From contig JAGRJA010000296.1 of the NCBI GenBank assembly GCA_020443005.1, positions 1 through 8,722 of the forward strand: a stretch of 8,722 nt of DNA, written 5' to 3'. The stretch comes from Pseudomonadales bacterium. Its GTDB lineage: Bacteria; Pseudomonadota; Gammaproteobacteria; Pseudomonadales; UBA7239. The translations under genes and the position numbers were made by a program. The notes below the pieces were generated by a model. That model had not been told where the DNA came from. It saw only the letters and a program-made list of their open reading frames with translations, and did no database searches. Below, piece by piece: positions 1-5,745 of the stretch. Position 1 is the stretch's first letter, and each line of letters opens with the position of its first letter.

Positions 1-124
1 CATCCGCCAGGTTCCCGGGTACAGGCCCTTCTATGCCTGAAAACCCCTGTGCACAAGCCTGCTTACAGGCTTCTTCCATGCCCGCTTCATGCCCCCACAG
101 CGTTTTGAACAGGTGCAACTTCAT
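1..124 (-). CDS. Sugar phosphate isomerase/epimerase-like TIM-barrel protein (partial, N-terminal 41 residues)
   Basis: The reading frame starts at ATG (124-122) and stays open to the window edge, so only the first 41 residues are visible. The protein begins MKLHLFKTLWGHEAG and later reads GFSGIEGPVPGN. A short beta strand at the N-terminus, a helix rich in E/A/C, then a G-[FY]-x-G-I-E-G-P strand is the pattern of the first two beta/alpha units of xylose-isomerase-like TIM-barrel proteins (AP endonuclease family 2 fold), in which the Glu after the second strand often helps bind a metal. Its A of ATG is the last base of the TGA stop of the upstream desaturase gene (TGATG overlap). No strong ribosome binding site is visible, so translation is probably coupled to that gene. 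The specific substrate cannot be told from this fragment. The fold assignment is by motif recognition on a short piece. That it is a real gene is fairly certain. Confidence 0.72.
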   Translation of the reverse strand, partial: MKLHLFKTLWGHEAGMEEACKQACAQGFSGIEGPVPGNLAD

Positions 125-1083
125 CACAGGCCCACCAAAAACGACACGCCGTCTACACCGACATTGACTGATGATTGAGTACTGCTCAAACGCTCTGTGC
201 GATATTTTCTGAAATTACGCCATGTCTCACGAAAAGGCAGGTATTGAGGACAACCCTGCGGGTAAAGTTGTTGATGCAAGTTCGGCAAACGATACCAGGG
301 TTCATTGGGCTTGGTATGGTGAACATTGTGATAACAAAAATTCAGCACCAACAAATTCAGAAACGGAAATCTGGCAGACAACAAGTTGCTATAGGTGTGA
401 CTTTCTTCATAGTTTCTGTCATGTTTGCTGTCTGCCGACGCACCCATGAGGCTGTAATTTATTTCATAAGCATGTTGAAAGGCGTCCATGAAATTCAGAA
501 CACCTACAAAAATGACCCATGAAATGAAATAAAGCAGCAATACCGACAAATCAATTGATGCCATGGCGACAAAAAACAGGCTGCGGATAAAAAGCACAAG
601 AGCAACACGCTTTTTTTGAAAAGCCATTTCATCCCTGAAAAAAGGCAAAATAACAACCAGACAATGCGTCAGCATATCAAAGGCAGGCAAGCCCAAACGG
701 GTCAACACCGTCACCATAAATTTCAGCGCGCCATACTTGTCGAGTAAAACATACGCATTCACAGCGAGCACATCTTCCCGCTGCACATGATGACACAGGT
801 GTTTCTCCCTCAATTTATCAAACGGCGTATAACAAGCACCTGTTAACCAGCTCAAGACTATGCCCAATGCACGATTATGTGCCGGCTTTTCGAACACGCT
901 GTTGTGCGCACATTCATGTAGCAGGTAGGCGGCAATCACCCACACATGCGCAAGCAACAAGGTTGCCAAAGGCCATAAAAACGCGTGGTACAAGCCGACA
1001 AGTGCCAGAGGAAAGCCTGTAAAGGTATAAATAAGCGCTAGCGATGTGGGAACAAATGCGTCATCCGACCTGTATTTCAACAT
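124..1083 (-). CDS. Membrane fatty acid desaturase family protein
   Basis: This 319-residue integral membrane protein belongs to the fatty acid desaturase/hydroxylase superfamily, which uses a di-iron centre held by histidine boxes to desaturate or hydroxylate lipids or other membrane-associated substrates. All the boxes are present: HECAH at 56-60 (HxxxH), HLCHH at 95-99 (HxxHH) and HNVHH at 252-256 (HxxHH). There is an extra histidine at 204 and a conserved-looking EESHTYSN stretch at 226-233. Hydrophobic segments lie around residues 14-54, 73-84, 122-150 and 160-200. The length is normal for the family and nothing suggests it is inactive. The ATG at 1083-1081 is the only reasonable start, because an in-frame TAA lies about 22 codons upstream with no other ATG/GTG/TTG between. 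Its Shine-Dalgarno is poor (GTGG about 9 nt away). It lies 81 nt after the ABC ATPase gene and overlaps the next gene by 1 nt. The substrate (acyl-lipid, acyl-CoA or something else) cannot be read from the sequence. Confidence 0.9.
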   Translation of the reverse strand: MLKYRSDDAFVPTSLALIYTFTGFPLALVGLYHAFLWPLATLLLAHVWVIAAYLLHECAHNSVFEKPAHNRALGIVLSWLTGACYTPFDKLREKHLCHHVQREDVLAVNAYVLLDKYGALKFMVTVLTRLGLPAFDMLTHCLVVILPFFRDEMAFQKKRVALVLFIRSLFFVAMASIDLSVLLLYFISWVIFVGVLNFMDAFQHAYEINYSLMGASADSKHDRNYEESHTYSNLLSARFPFLNLLVLNFCYHNVHHTKPNEPWYRLPNLHQQLYPQGCPQYLPFRETWRNFRKYRTERLSSTQSSVNVGVDGVSFLVGL

Positions 1084-1095
1084 GGTTGAACACCA

Positions 1096-1136
1096 CGGGT
1101 CGTCCCGAGCGAAGATACACTTCCGGGTCGTCCCGA
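1096..1136. repeat. Two direct copies of CGGGTCGTCCCGA, 28 bp apart
   Basis: The same 13 bases occur at 1096-1108 and 1124-1136 in the short gap between the ABC ATPase gene and the desaturase gene. Each copy is itself a near-palindrome with CGGG and CCCG arms around a TCGT centre. On the minus strand a TATCTT hexamer (1117-1112) sits between the copies and could be a -10 element for the desaturase gene, although no good -35 is seen. The arrangement fits a two-site operator or a pair of small hairpins. Function is inferred; only the repeat itself is directly visible. Confidence 0.55.
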
Positions 1137-1138
1137 AA

Positions 1139-1163
1139 GCACATTAAAAATTTAATCGCGTGC
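1139..1163. repeat. AT-rich inverted repeat next to the ABC ATPase stop codon
   Basis: The plus strand reads GCAC, ATTAAA, AA, TTTAAT, CGC, GTGC. The inner arms ATTAAA/TTTAAT (1143-1148 and 1151-1156) are perfect complements. The outer GCAC/GTGC arms pair if the 3-nt CGC is bulged out. It begins 2 nt after the TAA stop on the minus strand. It is not followed by a T-run, so it does not look like an intrinsic terminator. It may be a regulator site or simply a weak hairpin. Confidence 0.3.
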
Positions 1164-1164
1164 A

Positions 1165-2085
1165 TTATTCCACGCTCTCTAGACCGTTTTCAACCTCATC
1201 CCCCGCCCTGGCCATACGGATAAGCTGAAAGGGTTCTTCTTCCTTATCGCTAACCGGAGGATGAATCAATTCCTCCAGCCTTTTTTTGGTTGCCAGAAAT
1301 TCAGGCGAAATGAACTGCTCCGGGTTTCTCGGCCTTGGCACCGGCACTTCAATCAACTCCTGCACTTCACCCGGGTGTGCTTTCAACACCAGAATGCGAT
1401 CAGCGAGATAAATGGCTTCATCAAGGTCGTGTGTGATAAAACAGATAGTGATGTCGATATTGCGCCAGATATCAAACAGGCTTGCCTGCATTTTCGCGCG
1501 TGTTTGTGCATCAAGCGCACCGAAAGGTTCATCCATCAACAATATACGCGGCTGGTTGGCCAAGGCCCTGGCAATCGCGACGCGCTGTTTCATACCACCG
1601 GAAAGTTGCTGCGGGTAGTGATTGGCAAACTTGCTCAAACCAACCATTTCAACCCACTGCATGGCTTCCGATTCGGCCTGGCTTTTGGATCGACCCTGCA
1701 TTTGCAAGCCGAACATCACATTTTTTTTCACGGTCAGCCAGGGAAAAAGTGTGTAGCCCTGAAACACCATACCGCGATCCGGGCCCGGCTCCAGCTTCGG
1801 CTCGCCATCGAGCAGTATCTCGCCGGATGTAATCGATTCAAGCCCCGCCAGCATTCTGACCAGTGTCGACTTGCCACAGCCAGAAGGCCCGATAATACAA
1901 ACAAACTCCCTTCGATGGGTTTTGAAGCTGACATTTTTTAGCGCCGTAATCCGGCCCTGTGGAGAATCAAATACCTTGGTGAGATTATTGACTTCCAGAA
2001 TCACTTCGCGCTGTTTCAGACGATCCAGTCGTGCCCTGGTTTTCTCATCCTGATCAAGATAACTCGGCAATTGTATTCCTGTCAT
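1165..2085 (-). CDS. NitT/TauT-family ABC transporter ATP-binding protein (candidate guanidine importer)
   Basis: This cytoplasmic ATPase subunit powers the importer formed with the two genes upstream. At 306 residues it shows every ABC motif: Walker A GPSGCGKS at 66-73, Q-loop glutamine 109 (VFQGYTLFPWLTV), signature LSGGMKQR at 161-168, Walker B ILLMDEP at 181-187 with the catalytic Glu, a D-loop after it, and the switch His at 219. The FPWLTV and GALDAQTR wording is typical of the nitrate/sulfonate/taurine (SsuB/TauB-like) group. About 30 extra residues before the domain and about 55 after it make it longer than SsuB (about 255). The ATG at 2085 is preceded by GAGG with 8 nt spacing, a good ribosome binding site. 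The gene starts 15 nt after the permease stop, so the two are co-transcribed. The substrate is inferred only from the guanidine riboswitch upstream of the operon. The family alone would be annotated nitrate/sulfonate/taurine. Confidence 0.93.
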   Translation of the reverse strand: MTGIQLPSYLDQDEKTRARLDRLKQREVILEVNNLTKVFDSPQGRITALKNVSFKTHRREFVCIIGPSGCGKSTLVRMLAGLESITSGEILLDGEPKLEPGPDRGMVFQGYTLFPWLTVKKNVMFGLQMQGRSKSQAESEAMQWVEMVGLSKFANHYPQQLSGGMKQRVAIARALANQPRILLMDEPFGALDAQTRAKMQASLFDIWRNIDITICFITHDLDEAIYLADRILVLKAHPGEVQELIEVPVPRPRNPEQFISPEFLATKKRLEELIHPPVSDKEEEPFQLIRMARAGDEVENGLESVE

Positions 2086-2100
2086 CGATCTGTCCTCACA

Positions 2101-3102
2101 CTACACATTTCTCGACACCTTTTCCCAGGGGAAAATATGTTTGCCCAGCCATCCGAGTAGTAAATCGGATATCAAACCAATGATGCCAATCATAATAATT
2201 GCGGCAAAAACATTGTCGAAGTTTTTGTAACGCGCCTGCTGGGTGATAAACCAGGTGATACCGGAACTGGTACCAATCAGTTCAGCAACGATCAGATAGG
2301 TCCAGGCCCACCCCAGCAATATTCTCAAATCTCGATAAAGATCGGTGATGATGCCCGGAATCACAACACGAAACAGCAAATGAAATTTCCTTGCACCCAA
2401 TGTCAGTGCCGCCTCAATCAAAGCCACATCCAGTTTGCGTGTGGTATTGGCAACCACAAGAACCTGCTGAAAAAAAGTGCCGATAAAAATGATCGCAATC
2501 TTGGGGCCATCGTGAATACCGAGAATGGCAACGGCAAGCGCACCAAAGGCCGGTGCTGGCAAATACCTGAAAAACTCTATGAAAGGTTCGTGCAATCGCG
2601 ATATTGCCACATAAGTGCCGCAAAGAATCCCCAGTGGTATACCAATGATGGATGACAAGACAAAACCCCAGAAAATCACCTGAACGCTATGCCAGAGACT
2701 TTCATGCAACCAGCTTTCACTTTTGCGTTTCGGTTCTGTAGTAAACGAGGTATAAAACGCTTTTGCCACTTCGTGAGGTGCCGGCAGGTAAACAGGATTG
2801 GCGGGCTCTCCTGTCGGGGGCAATCGGCCTTCCGTCATGGCCAGCTCGACTTCTTCTGCAAAATCAGCCTTGTCGATCAGGCTGCCTTCCTGAAACCAGC
2901 TTACCGACCCCGGGTCAACCACTGCTACTTTCGGGTGCCAGACAAAGGGCACATAACTGACAATACTCCAGATCAGCAAGGGCATAAGAAAAGAAAACAC
3001 TGTCAACATCCGCGAGGCTTTCTGCGGAAGCGGTCGACGCGCTGCAAACCATTGCACCTTTTCGGGTGCAATGCTTGCATCGTCTACTTTTAATATACCC
3101 AT
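2101..3102 (-). CDS. NitT/TauT-family ABC transporter permease (candidate guanidine importer)
   Basis: This inner-membrane permease forms the translocation path of the importer. Counted from the chosen ATG it has 333 residues. TM1 is at about 33-55, and further hydrophobic segments lie at about 138-163, 178-196, 201-219, 262-277 and 299-320. The EAA loop that docks on the ATPase is clear at 230-250 (EAALTLGARK followed by RVVIPG). Between TM1 and TM2 is a roughly 80-residue hydrophilic stretch (56-135, rich in D, E and P), which makes the protein longer than SsuC/TauC (about 265-275). A start six nt upstream (TTG at 3108) is possible, but the ATG at 3102 has AAGG 10 nt away against 4 nt for the TTG, so ATG is preferred. 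The gene follows the binding-protein stop by 20 nt and precedes the ATPase by 15 nt. Family assignment is firm; substrate is inferred from the riboswitch. Confidence 0.9.
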   Translation of the reverse strand: MGILKVDDASIAPEKVQWFAARRPLPQKASRMLTVFSFLMPLLIWSIVSYVPFVWHPKVAVVDPGSVSWFQEGSLIDKADFAEEVELAMTEGRLPPTGEPANPVYLPAPHEVAKAFYTSFTTEPKRKSESWLHESLWHSVQVIFWGFVLSSIIGIPLGILCGTYVAISRLHEPFIEFFRYLPAPAFGALAVAILGIHDGPKIAIIFIGTFFQQVLVVANTTRKLDVALIEAALTLGARKFHLLFRVVIPGIITDLYRDLRILLGWAWTYLIVAELIGTSSGITWFITQQARYKNFDNVFAAIIMIGIIGLISDLLLGWLGKHIFPWEKVSRNV

Positions 3103-3122
3103 CAGCAATCTGCCTTGAACAG

Positions 3123-4121
3123 CTACATCATGTCAGTAATGGATGAATCGATATAACTATCGATATCCTGCGGCTCACCATAGGCTTCATATTTCACATT
3201 GAAGTTATCGGCAATTTTTGACGAACCATAAATGGATTTGAATCCATCCGCTTTCTTGTAAAATTGCTTGGCTTCTTCAAGTGTCAGTATATTGGTACCT
3301 TCCACAAAACCGGCATATTCTTCTGGCGTCAAACCAACCCGTGCCGACATAATACTCAAGGCATCAGCCTTGTTTGCAGGATCCTTGATATAGTCAACAA
3401 TCCGGTACCAGACTTTTGCCACCTTTTCCCATTCGCTTTTGTTTTTTGCAAAGGAAACCGGTGTTACGGCCAGCACATCAAAGATCAAACCCGGTTCATC
3501 GGCAGAACTGTAGATTTTGCTGGAACCCGGAACAAGGGAGAGCGCCTGTCCTGAATTCGGCTGCCAGGCTACGATGGCATCCACATCGCCCGATGCCAAC
3601 ACCTGCGGCGTTTCATTGGTTGGCACATTTACAAGCTCGACATCGGATTCTGTCAACCCTGCTTTTTCAAGTGCATTTAACAACAGCAAGTGGCCGACAA
3701 AACCCACTTCTACACCCACCTTCTTGCCTTTCAGCTCCTTAACCGATTGGATGCCCGGCCGCGCTACAACCATATCGTTACCATTGCTGTAGTCGTTGAT
3801 CAGAATCATTACACCCTTGCCCCCGGAAGCACCGGTGTACAGGGTGTCGCCATTGGTCATCGAAACCGCATCGAGTTTGCCTGCTGCAAAGGCATCCATG
3901 GAGGCAACATAATCGAACCACTCAAACTCAACATCCACGCCGGCTTCCTTGAACCAGCCTTTTTCAATACCCACTTCCCAGGCTACCCAGCCCGGCCAAT
4001 CGCTGTAGCCAATCTTCAGGGGCTCGGCTGCCATAACTGGAAAGCTCAACAAGCTTGCAGCACAAACAGCAGCCATTTTTTTCACAAAATGTTTTTTAAC
4101 AAGGGAAAGGTGTTTGAACAT
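3123..4121 (-). CDS. ABC transporter substrate-binding protein, NMT1/SsuA/TauA-like (candidate guanidine-binding protein)
   Basis: This is the periplasmic binding protein that delivers the ligand to the importer. It has 332 residues from the ATG at 4121-4119, which is preceded by GAGGAG with 7 nt spacing. A longer frame from a TTG at 4136 would start inside that ribosome binding site and is rejected. The N-terminus is a secretion signal: a basic region to residue 15, a hydrophobic core at 16-27 and a VMA/AE cleavage site after Ala31. The mature protein opens with PLKIGYSDWPGW (34-45) and contains ELKGKKVGVEVG (129-140) and a hinge-like DAIVAWQPN (181-189), all typical of NitT/TauT-type binding proteins. 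Acidic and aromatic residues near the expected cleft (D41, W42, W45, D70, D110, E138, W186) would suit a small cation such as guanidinium; this is inference. It is the first gene after the guanidine-I riboswitch, which is the real argument for its ligand. Confidence 0.92.
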   Translation of the reverse strand: MFKHLSLVKKHFVKKMAAVCAASLLSFPVMAAEPLKIGYSDWPGWVAWEVGIEKGWFKEAGVDVEFEWFDYVASMDAFAAGKLDAVSMTNGDTLYTGASGGKGVMILINDYSNGNDMVVARPGIQSVKELKGKKVGVEVGFVGHLLLLNALEKAGLTESDVELVNVPTNETPQVLASGDVDAIVAWQPNSGQALSLVPGSSKIYSSADEPGLIFDVLAVTPVSFAKNKSEWEKVAKVWYRIVDYIKDPANKADALSIMSARVGLTPEEYAGFVEGTNILTLEEAKQFYKKADGFKSIYGSSKIADNFNVKYEAYGEPQDIDSYIDSSITDMM

Positions 4122-4134
4122 GGGTGTTCTCCTC
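4116..4134 (-). promoter_or_regulatory. Strong ribosome binding site and start-codon hairpin of the binding-protein gene
   Basis: GAGGAG (4134-4129) lies 7 nt before the ATG (4121-4119) and fixes that start. GAACA (4129-4125) and TGTTC (4120-4116) are perfect complements around a CCCA loop, so the start codon sits partly inside a 5-bp hairpin. The hairpin could modulate initiation, but it is short and may be incidental. Confidence 0.6.
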
Positions 4135-4176
4135 AAAGGTTAACGGGCAAGAGGTAACAACAGCTGTATCAGCATG

Positions 4177-4283
4177 AACCTCCCGGGCTTTTATCCCGCC
4201 GTGTAACCCCCTTTAAGGAAGGTCGGCTGCTCTCGGTCCAGTCGCTCTATAAAGCCGGAACCCTAGCGGCCCTCTTTCAGGTT
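4177..4283 (-). promoter_or_regulatory. Guanidine-I riboswitch aptamer (ykkC subtype 1)
   Basis: The minus-strand RNA carries the conserved blocks of the ykkC aptamer in the right order. CUAGGGUUCCG is at 4266-4256. CUGGACCGAGAG, one base from the usual CUGGUCCGAGAG, is at 4241-4230. ACACGG is at 4204-4199, followed by GGGAUAAAAGCCCGGGAG at 4198-4181. The closing P1 stem can form from AACCU (4283-4279) and AGGUU (4181-4177). CGGCU (4258-4254) and AGCCG (4228-4224) pair to form an internal arm. Subtype 1 senses guanidinium and turns expression on; variant subtypes 2a-2d sense ppGpp, PRPP and nucleotides. The intact GGGAUAAAAGCCCGGGAG block and the downstream NitT-type transporter favour subtype 1. 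Those family statements are established knowledge; the block matches are seen directly. The aptamer ends 55 nt before the start codon of the binding protein. Confidence 0.93.
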
Positions 4284-4340
4284 GTTTCAATAGTGATTCT
4301 ACAGATAGCTATTGATAACTCTCATCTCACTAATGAGTAA

Positions 4341-4357
4341 TACAATAAGCGTGCCAA
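4341..4357 (-). promoter_or_regulatory. Sigma-54 (-24/-12) promoter candidate
   Basis: The minus strand reads TTGGCACGCTTATTGTA (4357-4341). Against the sigma-54 consensus TGGCACG-N4-TTGC[AT] it matches the whole -24 block, has the correct N4 spacing, and matches the -12 block except for T in place of C. The predicted transcript starts near 4330, leaving about 47 nt before the riboswitch. No convincing sigma-70 promoter was seen in the same stretch. Sigma-54 promoters need an enhancer-binding activator, and a candidate NtrC site lies upstream. Confidence 0.72.
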
Positions 4358-4382
4358 CTATTTTTCCTGCTTTTCGACAAAC

Positions 4383-4395
4383 AATCACCCGATTG
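4383..4395. promoter_or_regulatory. Possible IHF binding site
   Basis: AATCACCCGATTG matches the IHF consensus WATCAANNNNTTR at all but one of its specified positions. It lies between the candidate NtrC palindrome and the sigma-54 promoter, where IHF normally bends DNA to bring the activator to the polymerase. The consensus is loose, so this is a weak call. Confidence 0.3.
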
Positions 4396-4396
4396 C

Positions 4397-4411
4397 GCAC
4401 CAACTATGTGC
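4397..4411. promoter_or_regulatory. NtrC-like enhancer palindrome
   Basis: GCAC (4397-4400), a 7-nt centre, then GTGC (4408-4411) has the GCAC-N7-GTGC core of the NtrC consensus TGCACC-N5-GGTGCA. The left half also keeps the following C. The centre is about 74 bp before the predicted sigma-54 start. That is somewhat closer than the usual 100-150 bp but workable. A second NtrC-type half site, TGCACC at 4428-4433 within the palindrome GGTGCACC (4426-4433), lies next to it, as expected for paired enhancer sites. The assignment to NtrC is inferred from motif, position and the nitrogen-related operon. Confidence 0.5.
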
Positions 4412-4460
4412 CAAAAAGAAAACAGGGTGCACCATAACCAGACTTTTCATTTGAACCCAT

Positions 4461-4486
4461 AAAAAAACCCGCATGTGCGGGTTTTT
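4461..4486. terminator. Intrinsic terminator after hemY (bidirectional)
   Basis: CCCGCA (4468-4473) pairs with TGCGGG (4476-4481). The hairpin is preceded on the plus strand by seven A's (4461-4467) and followed by five T's (4482-4486). Read on the minus strand it is a GC stem followed by seven U's, starting about 26 nt after the hemY stop. It should end the hem operon before the control region of the transporter operon, so that operon needs its own promoter. Confidence 0.92.
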
Positions 4487-4512
4487 CAATACTCACCAGA
4501 AGACTGAATGCG

Positions 4513-5745
4513 TTATCCCGCAGACACCGGCATGGGCAGCTCGGCTGGGTGAGCTGTTGTCTGCAGACCCTTGCGCATGACTTCCAGACCTGCATCGCGT
4601 TCACCCAGATGAATCACCAGCTGTCCATACTCGGCGAATCCGGCAGCATCAGGCATCAGGTCAAGACTCAACCTGTAGTATTCCCTCGCCTTGCCCCACA
4701 ATTCATTACGCAAACAGATACGCGCGAGTGCCAGAAGCAAACTGCTGTTGTTCGGCCTTTCCTTGAGCCAGCCTTCGGCAACAATCAGTTGCTTGCCCGG
4801 CTCATCACCTTTAACAATACCGTAGAGTGCAACCAGCTCATCACTCCACTCCCTGTTCAGGCTGGTACGCAACAGGGTTTCGGCTTTCTGCTGTTCACCA
4901 ATACGCACCAGACCATTGGCGTATTGTGCAACATACCTGACATCTTTTTGTGACATTGCCGGCAAGCGACTCCACAATGTCGTGAGAAAATCATAAGGTT
5001 TACCGGTTTTCTCTACCCGTTCCACCCCGCTTTTCAACATATTGAAGTCCACTTCTTCCCTGAACAGCTCGAGTTTTTCGCGGTTCATGATGCGGCTGCG
5101 CTTGATATCGGGAATCAGATCATGCAGCCCGTCCCAGTCACCCAGTTGCCGGTGAATATCGATCAGCAAGCTCATGACGGCCGGGTGCTGCGGTGCACTG
5201 CGCCGGACGCGATTGATCGTCGCCAGTGCCTGCTCCCACTGACCGTTCTGAACCTGCAGGCGCGCCTTGGTAATGTTAACGGCAACGGTTGCGCCAAAGG
5301 CACTTTTGTCTGCTTCACCCAATAAACGGTTACAGGCCTCTTCATCCCCCATGGCATGAGCCGCCTGTGCAGCCATCAGATAATTGACAAATGCCGTATC
5401 AGACTTTGCCGCTGCCCGTAACAGCGATTTCTGCGCCCGCGCCCAATGCCCTTCGGTAAAATCGATCACGCCCCTGACAGTCAGATCCCTGGCCCGACCT
5501 GAGCGCTGCTGGGAAAACCAGCGGGAAAAAATGTTGTTGCGGGCAAAAAGCGTAGCACCCAGACGCAACAACAGATAAAGAATGACAAAAAGAGAAAGCA
5601 GCAACAAAACGCTGCCCCACAATGTCATCTCAATGGAAGTGTTGCCAAAGGCCACCAGTACATAACCACTGTCTTCTTCCAGTTTTCTGAAAACCAGTGG
5701 CGTACCCAGCAAAAGAGCAACAAAAAGAATCTGCCAGCGCTTCAT
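4513..5745 (-). CDS. hemY: HemY, inner-membrane TPR protein of the heme biosynthesis cluster
   Basis: This 410-residue protein is the gammaproteobacterial HemY, not the protoporphyrinogen oxidase that shares the name in Bacillus. Two N-terminal membrane segments (about 4-18 and 43-62) flank the family's DSGYVLVAFGNTSIEMTLW region (25-43). The rest is helical repeat sequence of the tetratricopeptide type, with recurring W/A/L patterns such as GHWARAQKSLLRAA, GQWEQALATINRV and ELWGKAREYYRLSL. TPRs mediate protein-protein contacts, and a role in organising tetrapyrrole enzymes at the membrane has been proposed. The exact biochemical function is unsettled. A GTG at 5748 is in frame, but GGAGG lies 6 nt before the ATG at 5745 and only 3 nt before the GTG, so the ATG is chosen. 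Its A is the last base of the hemX TGA stop (TGATG overlap), which implies translational coupling. Confidence 0.93.
   Translation of the reverse strand: MKRWQILFVALLLGTPLVFRKLEEDSGYVLVAFGNTSIEMTLWGSVLLLLSLFVILYLLLRLGATLFARNNIFSRWFSQQRSGRARDLTVRGVIDFTEGHWARAQKSLLRAAAKSDTAFVNYLMAAQAAHAMGDEEACNRLLGEADKSAFGATVAVNITKARLQVQNGQWEQALATINRVRRSAPQHPAVMSLLIDIHRQLGDWDGLHDLIPDIKRSRIMNREKLELFREEVDFNMLKSGVERVEKTGKPYDFLTTLWSRLPAMSQKDVRYVAQYANGLVRIGEQQKAETLLRTSLNREWSDELVALYGIVKGDEPGKQLIVAEGWLKERPNNSSLLLALARICLRNELWGKAREYYRLSLDLMPDAAGFAEYGQLVIHLGERDAGLEVMRKGLQTTAHPAELPMPVSAG

Noticed and set aside
175..522. Plus-strand open frames inside the desaturase gene
   Set aside because: They lie opposite the region coding for the third histidine box and the late membrane segments of an intact desaturase.
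1139..1163. Intrinsic terminator between the ABC ATPase and desaturase genes
   Set aside because: The inverted repeat is AT-rich, has a bulge and lacks a following U-run on the minus strand, so it does not meet the usual criteria.
1261..1941. A 226-codon plus-strand open frame opposite the ABC ATPase gene
   Set aside because: It is antisense to a gene with all ABC motifs, has no ribosome binding site or recognisable domain, and is rich in C, H and R as expected for a shadow frame.
4122..4136. TTG start for the binding protein, giving five extra residues
   Set aside because: The TTG overlaps the GAGGAG ribosome binding site that serves the ATG at 4121.
4106..4160. Lipoprotein signal on the substrate-binding protein and an intrinsic terminator after the riboswitch
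   Set aside because: Cys20 in the signal core is preceded by AAV rather than a lipobox, and VMA/AE fits ordinary signal peptidase cleavage. The hairpin at 4185-4148 is not followed by a U-tract.
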